In this document: positions 51,582 to 60,831 of the stretch, piece by piece
How positions within the stretch are numbered: the stretch's first letter is position 1
Layout: every line of letters begins with the position of its first letter
From: Marinicauda salina
GTDB lineage: Bacteria > Pseudomonadota > Alphaproteobacteria > Caulobacterales > Maricaulaceae
Reading direction: 5' to 3'
DNA length: 64,000 nucleotides
Assembly (NCBI RefSeq): GCF_003122085.1
Contig: NZ_QEXV01000004.1
Location: forward strand, 124,001 to 188,000
Program-made: the position numbers and the translations under genes
Notes under the pieces: generated by a model
Database searches by the model: none
What the model was told of the DNA's origin: nothing
Seen by the model: only the letters and a program-made list of their open reading frames with translations

Positions 51582-52724
51582 ATGCCCTGGAACGACAACT
51601 CTGGCGGCGGAGGCCCGTGGGGCTCCGGCGGCGGCGGGCGCAAGAACGGCGACAACCCGTGGGGCCGCGGCCCCAATCGCGGCGGGGGCGGCGGCGAGCC
51701 GCCCGATCTCGACGAGCTGGTCGCCCAGCTGCAGAACCGGCTGCGTCGCCTGTTCGGCGGCGGCCGCGGCGGCAAGGGCGGAAAGGGCGGCGGCATCGGC
51801 CTCGGCGTGATCCTCGCCGGGGCGGTCTTCGTCTGGCTCGCCTGGCCGGGGTCGGCCTGGTACGTCGTCGGGCCGAGCCAGGCCGGCGTCGTGCTGCGCT
51901 TCGGCGAATATGCGCGGACCACGCCCTCGGGCCTGCAGTTCAAGCTGCCCTATCCCGTCGAGACGGTTCTGCTGCCGGAGGTGACGACCACCAACGAGGT
52001 CGAGGTCGGCGCCACCGAAGGCGAAAGCCTGATGATTACGCGCGACGAGAACATCATCGACATCGACTTCACGGTGCAGTGGCGCGTCGATCTGCGCTAT
52101 CCCGACGGCGTGCGCGACTACCTGTTCAACGTGCGCGACCAGAAGGGCACGGTGAAGGCCGTCGCCGAGAGCGCGATGCGCGAGGTGGTCGGCACGACCG
52201 AGCTGCAGCCGCTGATCACGACCGGGCGGACCGAAGCGGCCCGGCGCGCCGCAGAGATCATCCAGTCGACGCTGGACGACTATGACGCCGGGATCCAGAT
52301 CCTGCAGGTGCAGCTGCGCGAATCCTCGGCGCCGTCCGCCGTCATCGAGGCGTTCCGCGACGTCGACGCGGCGCGCCAGGACGCCGAGCGCAACGTGCTC
52401 CAGGCGACCGCCTTCGCCAACCGGGTCGTCCCCGAGGCACGCGGCGAGGCGGCCCAGATCCTCGAGCAGGCGCGGGGTTATCGCGACCGCGTGATCGCCG
52501 ACGCCGAAGGCCAGGCCGACCGCTTCAATTCCATCTATGAGGAGTACGCCCAGGCGCCCGACGTGACGCGCCGGCGCATGTTCCTCGAAACCATGGAGCG
52601 CGTAATCGGCCGGTCCGACCTCATCATTCTGGATCAGGACGCCGGCGCGGTGCCCTATCTGCCGCTCGATCAGCTCCGGCGCGGCCAGTCCGCAAGCAGT
52701 CAGCAGGGAGGGGGCCAGCCATGA
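51582..52724 (+). CDS. hflK: FtsH modulator HflK
   Basis: HflK and HflC form the membrane cage that surrounds and modulates the FtsH protease. The 380-residue protein has the typical Gly/Asn-rich cytosolic N-terminus (to about 65), one transmembrane helix (about 68-88), the SPFH/band 7 domain (WYVVGPSQAGVVLRFGEY, DENIIDIDFTVQWRVD) and a long helical region. It overlaps hflC by 4 bases (ATGA). Confidence 0.95.
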   Translation: MPWNDNSGGGGPWGSGGGGRKNGDNPWGRGPNRGGGGGEPPDLDELVAQLQNRLRRLFGGGRGGKGGKGGGIGLGVILAGAVFVWLAWPGSAWYVVGPSQAGVVLRFGEYARTTPSGLQFKLPYPVETVLLPEVTTTNEVEVGATEGESLMITRDENIIDIDFTVQWRVDLRYPDGVRDYLFNVRDQKGTVKAVAESAMREVVGTTELQPLITTGRTEAARRAAEIIQSTLDDYDAGIQILQVQLRESSAPSAVIEAFRDVDAARQDAERNVLQATAFANRVVPEARGEAAQILEQARGYRDRVIADAEGQADRFNSIYEEYAQAPDVTRRRMFLETMERVIGRSDLIILDQDAGAVPYLPLDQLRRGQSASSQQGGGQP

Positions 52725-53620
52725 TGCGCGCTCTCACCGTAGTTTTTGCGATCGTCGTCATCGGCGGCGTGATCGCCGCGCTTTCGGCGACCTACACCGT
52801 CAACGAGCGTCAGCAGGCGCTGGTGCTCCGGTTCGGCGAACCCGTGGCGGTGGTCAATGAAGTCGGCGACGACGATCCCGGCCTGCACTTCAAGTACCCG
52901 TTCGTCGACGAGGTGACGCTGTTCGACAAGCGCAATCTCGAATTCGACATGCAGCCCGCCGAGATCCTCGCGGCCGACCAGGAGCGCCTCGTCGTCGACG
53001 CCTTCCTGCGCTACCGCATCGTCGATCCGCTCCGCGTCTACCAGACCGCGCGGGACGAACGCGGCCTGCGTCAGCGCCTGCGGGCGATCATGGACGACGC
53101 GCTGCGCGGCGTGATCGCCTCGATCCCGTCCAACGACGTCATCTCGGGCCAGCGCTCCGAGCTGATGGACCGCATCGAGACCGCGGTCGAGAGCCAGGTG
53201 GCGAGCCAGGACCTGGGCGCCGAAGTTGTCGACGTGCGCATCCTGCGCGCCGACCTGCCCCAGCAGATCGCCGACCGGGTGTTCGAGCGCATGCGGTCCG
53301 AACGCCAGCAGGAGGCCTCGCTCATCCGCGCCGAAGGCGAGGAGCGGGCTCGCGAGATCCGCGCCCAGGCCGAGCGCGAGGCGACCGTCCTCCTCGCCAA
53401 CGCGCGGGCGGAATCCGAGCGCATCCGAGGCGAGGGCGACGCGCAGCGGAACGCCATCTATGCGGCGGCCTACGGTCAGGATGCGGAGTTCTTCGCCTTC
53501 TACCGTTCGATGATCGCTTATGAAGAGGCGCTCCAGGAGGGCGTGCCGATCGTGATCCCGCCGGACTCGGAATTCTTCCGCTATTTCCGGTCCGAACGCG
53601 GCGGCGACGAGCCTCAATAG
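52721..53620 (+). CDS. hflC: FtsH modulator HflC
   Basis: Partner of HflK in the FtsH-controlling complex. The 299-residue protein has an N-terminal signal anchor (about 5-25), the SPFH domain (TVNERQQALVLRFGEPVAVV, ILAADQERLVVDAFLRYRI) and the RADLPQQIADRVFERMRSER helix typical of HflC. It is followed 3 bases later by a DUF2065 gene. Confidence 0.95.
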   Translation: MMRALTVVFAIVVIGGVIAALSATYTVNERQQALVLRFGEPVAVVNEVGDDDPGLHFKYPFVDEVTLFDKRNLEFDMQPAEILAADQERLVVDAFLRYRIVDPLRVYQTARDERGLRQRLRAIMDDALRGVIASIPSNDVISGQRSELMDRIETAVESQVASQDLGAEVVDVRILRADLPQQIADRVFERMRSERQQEASLIRAEGEERAREIRAQAEREATVLLANARAESERIRGEGDAQRNAIYAAAYGQDAEFFAFYRSMIAYEEALQEGVPIVIPPDSEFFRYFRSERGGDEPQ

Positions 53621-53623
53621 GCG

Positions 53624-53809
53624 ATGGCCCAGACTCTGCTGCTTGGTCTGGGCGTCGCCCTGGCGATCGAGGGGGCGGCCTACGCCGCCGCGCCCGGCCT
53701 GATGAAGCGGCTCGCCGCGCGCGTCGGCCTGTCCGAACCCGGCGATCTGCGCATCGCCGGGCTCGTCGCGCTGTCGCTGGGCGTGGCGCTCGTCGCGATT
53801 GTCCGGTGA
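53624..53809 (+). CDS. DUF2065 small membrane protein
   Basis: The 61-residue protein has two hydrophobic helices (LLLGLGVALAIEGAAYAAAP and IAGLVALSLGVALVAIV). This is the DUF2065/YjeT pattern, which regularly sits next to hflC. Function is unknown. Start ATG 53624 lies 3 bases after the hflC stop. Confidence 0.88.
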   Translation: MAQTLLLGLGVALAIEGAAYAAAPGLMKRLAARVGLSEPGDLRIAGLVALSLGVALVAIVR

Positions 53810-53903
53810 CGCCCCAATCCGGTCACCTGTGCGTGTCTTGCTTGCGCGCCTGAGCGCGGATACACCGCGGTTAACGCTGTCCGCGCCTAGCACGGAGCCG
53901 CTC

Positions 53904-55295
53904 ATGCGCGCGCTATTCGCCGTCCTCCTTTTCGTCGCCGCCGCGAGCGGCGCGCATGCGCAACCGCGCGAGGGCTTCGCCGATCTCGCCGAAGAGCTGT
54001 CGCCGGCGGTGGTCAACATCTCCGCGGCGCAGCGCATGAGCGAGCGCGAGGGCCTGCCGACCTTCCCGCCGGGCTCGCCGCTGGAGCGCTTCAACGACCT
54101 GCTCGGCGAGGAGCCGCGGATCGAGAACTCGCTCGGCTCGGGCTTCGTCATCGATTCCGAGGGCGTGGTGATCACCAACAACCACGTCATCGAGAACGCC
54201 GACGAGATCGAGGTGATCCTGCATGACGGCCGGATCCTGCCCGCCGAGATCGTCGGCCGCGATCCCGCGACCGACCTGGCCGTGCTGCGCGTCGAGCCCG
54301 AGGCGCCGCTGCCGGCCGTGCCCTTCGGCGACAGCGATGCGGCCCGCGTCGGCGACTGGGTCGTCGCCATCGGCAACCCGTTCGGGTTCGGCGGGTCGCT
54401 GACCGCGGGCGTGATCTCGGCGCGCGGCCGCGAGATCGGCGGGCGCTACGACGACTACCTGCAGACCGATGTCGCCATCAATCGCGGCAATTCCGGCGGC
54501 CCGCTGTTCAACATGGACGGCGAGGTCATCGGGGTGAACACGGCGATCTTCTCGCCCACGGGGACAAGCGTCGGCATCAGCTTCTCCATTCCCTCGGCCG
54601 TGGCCGTGCCGGTGATCGACCAGCTGCTCGAATACGGCGAGACGCGTCGCGGCTGGATCGGGGTGAACGTCCAGCCCGTCACCCCCGACATGGCCGCCGC
54701 GCTCGGCCTGTCGAGCCCGCGCGGCGCGGTGGTGAGCCGCGTCGACCCGGAAGGGCCGGCCGGCGAGGCGGGCCTCGAGCCGGGCGATCTCATCCTCGCC
54801 TTTGGAGGCCAGCCGGTGCCCGACGACCGGCGCCTGCCGCGCATCGTCGCCGAGACTGAGCCGGGCGCGCGCGCCGATGTCGACATCCTGCGCCGCGGCG
54901 AGGCGATCACGCTGGAGGTGGAGGTCGCGCGCCTCGACGAGGAGGGCGCCGGACCGCCGACGCCGCGGGCCGCGGAAGACCCCGCCGACGAGCCGACGGC
55001 CGCGCAGTCGTCCTTGTTCGGCCTGACGCTGAGCCCGCTCACCGACGCGCTGCGCCGGGAATGGCGCGTCCATCCCGACGCCGAGGGGCTGCTGGTTGTC
55101 GAGGTCGATCCCGACTCCGACGCGGCGGGCAAGGTGCGCGCCGGCGACGTCGTCGAGGAGATCGCCTGGACGCGGATCGAGACGATCGACGAGGCCCGCG
55201 AGGTGGCCGAGGACGCCGCCGGCGCCGGCGGCGAACCCGTCCTGTTCACGCTCAATCGCGACGGGCAGTTCGTGCTGCAGACCGTCCGGCCCTGA
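53904..55295 (+). CDS. Do-family serine protease (second copy)
   Basis: The start is set at ATG 53904, which opens a signal peptide (MRALFAVLLFVAAASGAHAQ); 463 residues. Triad: His94 (TNNHVIEN), Asp124 (PATDLAV), Ser198 (GNSGGP). Two PDZ domains follow (about 255-345 and 370-463). The hflK-hflC-DUF2065-Do protease order is a standard alphaproteobacterial cluster for membrane and periplasmic quality control. It is distinct from the degP at 32140, which is tied to a two-component system. Confidence 0.95.
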   Translation: MRALFAVLLFVAAASGAHAQPREGFADLAEELSPAVVNISAAQRMSEREGLPTFPPGSPLERFNDLLGEEPRIENSLGSGFVIDSEGVVITNNHVIENADEIEVILHDGRILPAEIVGRDPATDLAVLRVEPEAPLPAVPFGDSDAARVGDWVVAIGNPFGFGGSLTAGVISARGREIGGRYDDYLQTDVAINRGNSGGPLFNMDGEVIGVNTAIFSPTGTSVGISFSIPSAVAVPVIDQLLEYGETRRGWIGVNVQPVTPDMAAALGLSSPRGAVVSRVDPEGPAGEAGLEPGDLILAFGGQPVPDDRRLPRIVAETEPGARADVDILRRGEAITLEVEVARLDEEGAGPPTPRAAEDPADEPTAAQSSLFGLTLSPLTDALRREWRVHPDAEGLLVVEVDPDSDAAGKVRAGDVVEEIAWTRIETIDEAREVAEDAAGAGGEPVLFTLNRDGQFVLQTVRP

Positions 55296-55302
55296 GCCGG
55301 CG

Positions 55303-56244
55303 ATGGGCGCGGGCCCCGACATCCTCCTCCTCGGCGGGCCGACCGCTTCGGGCAAGACCGCGCTCGGGCTCCACGCCGCACGCCGCCTCGGCGCCGAGAT
55401 CGTCAACGCCGATTCCATGCAGGTCTATTCGGGCCTGCGCATCCTCACCGCGCGTCCGACGGACGCGGAGATGGAGGGTGTTCCCCATCACCTCTTCGGC
55501 GTCATCGATCCGGCCGAACGCTGCTCGGTCGGGCGCTGGAGCCGGATGGCGCTGGCCGCGCTCGTCGACATTCGCGCGCGCGGGAAACGCGCCGTGTTCG
55601 TCGGCGGAACCGGTCTTTATTTCAAGGCCTTGACCGAAGGTCTTGTGCCGACGCCCGAGATTCCTGACGCCGTGCGGGCCGCCGTGCGCGAGCTCGCCGA
55701 GACCGGCGACGCGGAGGCGTTGCGCGCCGAGGCCCAGCGCCTCGATCCGACGGGCGCGGCGTCGGTCGAGGCCGGCGATCGCCAGCGGCTCATTCGCCTT
55801 ATCGAGGTCGCGCGGGCCGCCGGCCGGCCGCTCAGCGCGCTGCAGGCCGAGACCGCGCCGCCCATCCCGCCCGACGCCTGGCGCGGCGTCGTCCTGCAGC
55901 CGCCCCGCGACGCGCTCTACGAACGCATCGAGGCGCGCTTCGACGCGATGATGGACGAGGGCGCGCTCGACGAGGCCCGGGCGATCGCCGGTCGAGACCT
56001 GGATCCCGATCTGCCGGCGATGAAGGCCGTCGGGCTGCCGCCGCTGCTGGCGCATCTGCGCGGCGAGACCGATCTCGACGAGGCCGTTCGCCTCGCCCGG
56101 CGCGACACGCGCCGCTACGCCAAGCGCCAGTTCACCTGGTTCTCCAATCAGCATCCGGGCTGGGCGCGGATCGCCGAGCTTGACCCCGACGCGGCGCGCG
56201 CCGAGCTTGATCGCATTCTCGACGAGGAGTTCGCGCCATGCTGA
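55303..56244 (+). CDS. miaA: tRNA dimethylallyltransferase
   Basis: MiaA adds the isopentenyl group to A37 of tRNAs reading UNN codons. The start is ATG 55303, 7 bases after the protease stop. The 313-residue protein has the P-loop GPTASGKTALG (about 13-23), the substrate-binding ADSMQVYSGLRI, FVGGTGLYFKAL, and the C-terminal RDTRRYAKRQFTWFSNQ, all diagnostic. It is probably the last gene transcribed from the hfl cluster promoter. Confidence 0.96.
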   Translation: MGAGPDILLLGGPTASGKTALGLHAARRLGAEIVNADSMQVYSGLRILTARPTDAEMEGVPHHLFGVIDPAERCSVGRWSRMALAALVDIRARGKRAVFVGGTGLYFKALTEGLVPTPEIPDAVRAAVRELAETGDAEALRAEAQRLDPTGAASVEAGDRQRLIRLIEVARAAGRPLSALQAETAPPIPPDAWRGVVLQPPRDALYERIEARFDAMMDEGALDEARAIAGRDLDPDLPAMKAVGLPPLLAHLRGETDLDEAVRLARRDTRRYAKRQFTWFSNQHPGWARIAELDPDAARAELDRILDEEFAPC

Positions 56245-56311
56245 GCGCCGCACGCGCCGTCCGACGCGCGAGGCGTCCGGGTCCCGGCCGCGCAGCAACG
56301 GAGCCCGGACA

Positions 56312-57307
56312 GTGACCGACGCCCTCTACGAGGCCGAAATCGATCTCGCGCCGGTCCGATCGCGCACGATCGCCATCGTGGGCTACGGCAATCATGGCCG
56401 CGCCCATGCGCTGAACCTGCGCGACCAGGGCGCGGAGCAGATCCTGATCGGGCTGCGCGAGGGGTCCGCGTCGAAGGCCAAGGCCGAGGCCGACGGGTTC
56501 GAGACGGTCTCGATCGCCGACGCCGCCCGGCGGGCCGATGCGATCGCGCTGCTCGCCGCCGACGAGGCCCATGGCGAGATCTGGCGCGAGCATGTCGCCG
56601 AGCATCGCAAGCCCGGCCAGGCGTTGATCGTCTGCCATGGCTTCTCCATCGAGTACGGGCTGATCGAGCCGCCCGCCGACTGCGACGTGCTGCTGTGCGC
56701 GGCGAAGGGGCCTGGCGGGGCGGTGAGGACGAGCTTCGAGAAGGGCGGTGGGCTGATCGGCTTCTGGGCCGTGGCGCAGGATGCGTCGGGCGAGGCCGAG
56801 GCGCTGGCCAAGGCCTATCTCGCCGGCATCGGCTGCGGGCGCGCGGGCATCTTTCCCACCAGCTTCGGCGAGGAGGCGCTGTCGGACATCCTCGGCGAGC
56901 AGGCCGTGCTCGTGGGCGGCATGTGCGCGCTGGCGCGGACAGGCTACGAGGCGCTGGTCGAGGCCGGCATCAGCCCGCGCATGGCCTATATCGACACCGT
57001 CCACGAGCTCAAATACATCGCCGATCTCATCCACGAGCGCGGGATCGCGGGCATGTACGCGGCGATCTCCGACACCGCCGAGTTCGGTTCGCACGAAGTG
57101 GAGGGGCCGATCGCCGAGGCCGTGCGGCCCGTGTTCGACCGCATCGTCGACGACGTCACGGCGGGCGATTTCGCGGCGCGCTGGGTCGCCGACTACGAGG
57201 CCGGCCGGGCCTGGCTGAAGCAGGCGCGCGCACGCGCCGCGGCCCACTCCCTGGAGGATGTCGGCCGCGAACTGCGCGGCCTGCTCGGCGGCCGCGGCGA
57301 GGATTGA
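56312..57307 (+). CDS. ilvC: Ketol-acid reductoisomerase, divergent class I
   Basis: IlvC makes dihydroxy-isovalerate in valine/isoleucine synthesis using NADPH and Mg2+. GTG 56312 is preferred as start because it gives the usual N-terminus length; 331 residues. The Rossmann motif is VGYGNHGRAHALNLRDQG (usually GYGSQGHAHALNLRDSG). Catalytic positions seen are His109, Lys132 (AAKGPG), Asp192, Glu196 (SDILGEQAVL), Glu232 (VHELK) and Ser253. The metal ligand that is Glu in known class I enzymes (FECLHE) is Asp228 here (IDTVHE). No ilvB/ilvN adjoins. It may be the resident enzyme or a paralog on a related substrate. Confidence 0.8.
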   Translation: MTDALYEAEIDLAPVRSRTIAIVGYGNHGRAHALNLRDQGAEQILIGLREGSASKAKAEADGFETVSIADAARRADAIALLAADEAHGEIWREHVAEHRKPGQALIVCHGFSIEYGLIEPPADCDVLLCAAKGPGGAVRTSFEKGGGLIGFWAVAQDASGEAEALAKAYLAGIGCGRAGIFPTSFGEEALSDILGEQAVLVGGMCALARTGYEALVEAGISPRMAYIDTVHELKYIADLIHERGIAGMYAAISDTAEFGSHEVEGPIAEAVRPVFDRIVDDVTAGDFAARWVADYEAGRAWLKQARARAAAHSLEDVGRELRGLLGGRGED

Positions 57308-57331
57308 GACGACGGGGTCTGCGCGAGGATT

Positions 57332-57360
57332 TTGACAAAACGCGGCGCTTGCCGTGTTAG
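57332..57360 (+). promoter_or_regulatory. Promoter before the VTT-domain gene
   Basis: TTGACA at 57332-57337 is followed 17 bases later by TGTTAG (57355-57360). The -35 is perfect and the -10 is loose, as is usual for alphaproteobacterial housekeeping promoters. It lies 56 bases before the ATG at 57416. Confidence 0.5.
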
Positions 57361-57415
57361 TGCGGCACGTCGCGTGCACGGGGCGCGACAGGGCGTGCAT
57401 GATGTGGATTCGGCC

Positions 57416-58201
57416 ATGAACCGGCTCTTGCAGTTCTTCATGCGGATGGACCGACGCGCGGGCCGCGCGGTCGCGGTCTCCATCGCGCTGTTCGCCTGCG
57501 TCGCGGCGGTGTTCATCGTCGGCCGCTTCGTGCTCGGCGTCGAACCGGGCGCGGTCCGAAGCTGGTTCGAGACCGCCTCAAGCGAATGGTACGCGCTGCC
57601 GGTCACCATCGTCGTCTTCACCGCGCTCGCCTTCGTCGGCGCGCCGCAGTTCGCGCTGATCGCCGCGGCGGTGTTCGCCTTCGGGCCCGTCGCAGGCTTC
57701 ATCTATTCCTGGATCGCCACGATGGTCTCGGCGACGGTCAATTTCTGGTTCGGCCGCTTCTTCGGCGCCGATCTCATCCGCCGATACGGCGGGCTGACGG
57801 TCAACCGCATCTCGGCCTTCGTCGGGCGCAACGGCTTCTTCGCCAGCTTCATCGTGCGCATCGTGCCCTCGGCGCCCTTCATCGTCGTGAACATGGCCGC
57901 GGGCATGTCCCACATGTCCTACTTCGCCTTCATCGCCGGGGCGGGGCTCGGCGTGATCCCGAAGACCGCGCTCGTGGCGTTCGCCGGCGGAGGCATCATC
58001 GCGCTCATCTCGGGCGGCAGCATCTGGGCGGCGATCGCGCTGGGCGCGGCGGCGCTGGCCTGGCTCGGCCTCATGCTTGTCGGGCGGCGCTGGCTGCGCG
58101 GCGCGCTCGACGATCCCGAGCCGGCTGCATCCGCAGGTGCGTCGGAGGAGGCGGACCCGCTTGCAATAAAGGACGCTGCGTCGCACAAGGACTCACGCTA
58201 G
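57416..58201 (+). CDS. TVP38/TMEM64-like VTT-domain membrane protein
   Basis: The start is ATG 57416, since the longer frame would begin inside the promoter. The 261-residue protein has about six hydrophobic segments. It carries the DedA/VTT signature region: ALIAAAVFAFGPVAGFIYSW, VNFWFGRFFGADLIRRYGG, FIVRIVPSAPFIVVNMAAG (the conserved R..P..P re-entrant motif) and IPKTALVAFAGGG. Related proteins act in lipid or undecaprenyl-phosphate flipping; the substrate is inferred only. It lies directly upstream of mreB. Confidence 0.88.
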   Translation: MNRLLQFFMRMDRRAGRAVAVSIALFACVAAVFIVGRFVLGVEPGAVRSWFETASSEWYALPVTIVVFTALAFVGAPQFALIAAAVFAFGPVAGFIYSWIATMVSATVNFWFGRFFGADLIRRYGGLTVNRISAFVGRNGFFASFIVRIVPSAPFIVVNMAAGMSHMSYFAFIAGAGLGVIPKTALVAFAGGGIIALISGGSIWAAIALGAAALAWLGLMLVGRRWLRGALDDPEPAASAGASEEADPLAIKDAASHKDSR

Positions 58202-58208
58202 ACCTTGA

Positions 58209-59312
<1,104 letters not shown>

Positions 59313-59335
59313 CCTCAGAAGGGAGGCGCCTCTCA

Positions 59336-60301
59336 GTGGCGCAGCGGCGATCGGCGCGGCGAGACATGGATGACGGGGTCCGGTTCTCCCGGCCCTTCTA
59401 CATCTCCCTGCTCGTCATCTGCGTGGTTCTCATCATCTTCGACCGGCCCGCCCAGCGCTCCGAGCTGCTCTCGACGGCGCGCGCCCGGTTCAATGACGTC
59501 GCCGCCCCGGTGCTGGAGCTGACCGCCCAGCCCATGCGCGGGATCGGCAATATCGGGCCGTGGTGGCGCCGGCAGATCGAGCTCGCCCGGGAGAACCAGC
59601 AGCTGCGCGAGGACCTGTCCGAACTGCGCGCCTGGCGCGATGTCGCGCTGTCGCTCCGCGACCGGACCCAGGCCTACGAGGAGGCGCTGAACGTCCAGGC
59701 GCCGTCGAGCCGCCGGCGCATCACCGCGTGGACGGTCGCCGAACGCTCGGGGCCCTTCGTGCGCGCGCGCCTGATCGGCGTCGGCGCCGAGGACGGCGTG
59801 CGCGAGGGCTATCCCGCGCTCAACATCTACGGGCTGATCGGGCGCACCGTCGATGTCGGCCGGCAATCGGCGCGCATTCTCCTGCTCACCGACCTCAACA
59901 GCCGCGTCGCGGTGATGGCCGATCGCTCCAACGCCCGCGCGCTGCTTGTCGGCGACAACTCGGACTTCCCGCGGCTGGAATATCTCGGCCGCGAGCCCGA
60001 CCTCGTGGAGGGCGACCGGATCGTGACGTCGGGCGACGACAACGTCATGCCGCGCGGCCTGCCGGTCGGCGAAGCCGTGCGCGATCGCGACGGCCGCTGG
60101 CGCGTGGCGCTGTACAGCCGCGCCGCGCCCACGGACCTGGTCTGGATCTGGCCGTTCCAGCCGATCGAACCGCCCGAGGCCGATCCCGTCGAGGACGCCG
60201 ACGCCGCCGCGCCGCCCGCCGAAGAACCGCCCGCGGTGGCCGCCGCCGACGATTCCCCGACCGCGCCGTCGGCGGACGACGACGACACGGGAGGCGGCTG
60301 A
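59336..60301 (+). CDS. mreC: Rod-shape determining protein MreC
   Basis: Periplasmic scaffold that links MreB to PBP2. The GTG at 59336 follows AGAAGGGAGG; 321 residues. One membrane helix (about 18-38), a coiled coil (about 70-105, ENQQLREDLSELRAWRD) and the beta-domains (GVREGYPALNIYGLIGRTVD, SRVAVMADRSNARALLVGD) are in order. The C-terminal 60 residues are Ala/Pro/Asp-rich, a lineage-specific tail. Confidence 0.95.
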   Translation: MAQRRSARRDMDDGVRFSRPFYISLLVICVVLIIFDRPAQRSELLSTARARFNDVAAPVLELTAQPMRGIGNIGPWWRRQIELARENQQLREDLSELRAWRDVALSLRDRTQAYEEALNVQAPSSRRRITAWTVAERSGPFVRARLIGVGAEDGVREGYPALNIYGLIGRTVDVGRQSARILLLTDLNSRVAVMADRSNARALLVGDNSDFPRLEYLGREPDLVEGDRIVTSGDDNVMPRGLPVGEAVRDRDGRWRVALYSRAAPTDLVWIWPFQPIEPPEADPVEDADAAAPPAEEPPAVAAADDSPTAPSADDDDTGGG

Positions 60302-60810
60302 TGCGCGCTCCGCTCGATCGCCGGTCGTCCGGCCCCGTCTATTTCTGGATCACGGCCACTCTGGCGGGGAGCCTGCTGCTGCAGGCCGCGCCGCTGCGGT
60401 TTCCGGGCGAGTGGGCCGACTTCGTGCCGCTCGTCCCGCTAATGACGCTGTTCCTCTGGTCGGCGCGCCGGCCGGAATTCACCCCGCCCTGGCTCATCTT
60501 CGTCATCGGCGTGTTCCAGGACCTGCTCACCGGCGGCCCGCTCGGCATCTGGCCGCTCGCCTACCTGATCGCTTTCGGGATCGCGCGGCCGCGCGACGAA
60601 GAGGGCGCCGGCGAGATCCTTCCGCTGTCGATCCGCTTCGCGATCCTGTGCGCGATCGCGCTGCTGGCCGCCTGGCTCGGCGGCGCGATGGCCTACGGCG
60701 AACCCGTCGGCGGGCCCGCGTTGCTTAAGGAGGGCGCGCCCACCATACTTCTGTTCCCCCTGTTCGCCTGGATTTTCGGTCGGCGGCGGGAACGGACGTC
60801 CTTCTTCTAG
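60301..60810 (+). CDS. mreD: Rod-shape determining protein MreD
   Basis: Small membrane partner of MreC. The ATG at 60301 overlaps the mreC stop by one base. The 169-residue protein has about five helices; the FVIGVFQDLLTGGPLGIWPL segment (about 77-96) is the MreD signature. Position between mreC and mrdA confirms the assignment. Confidence 0.92.
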   Translation: MRAPLDRRSSGPVYFWITATLAGSLLLQAAPLRFPGEWADFVPLVPLMTLFLWSARRPEFTPPWLIFVIGVFQDLLTGGPLGIWPLAYLIAFGIARPRDEEGAGEILPLSIRFAILCAIALLAAWLGGAMAYGEPVGGPALLKEGAPTILLFPLFAWIFGRRRERTSFF

Positions 60811-60831
60811 CCGGATCGGAAGACGCGCGCG

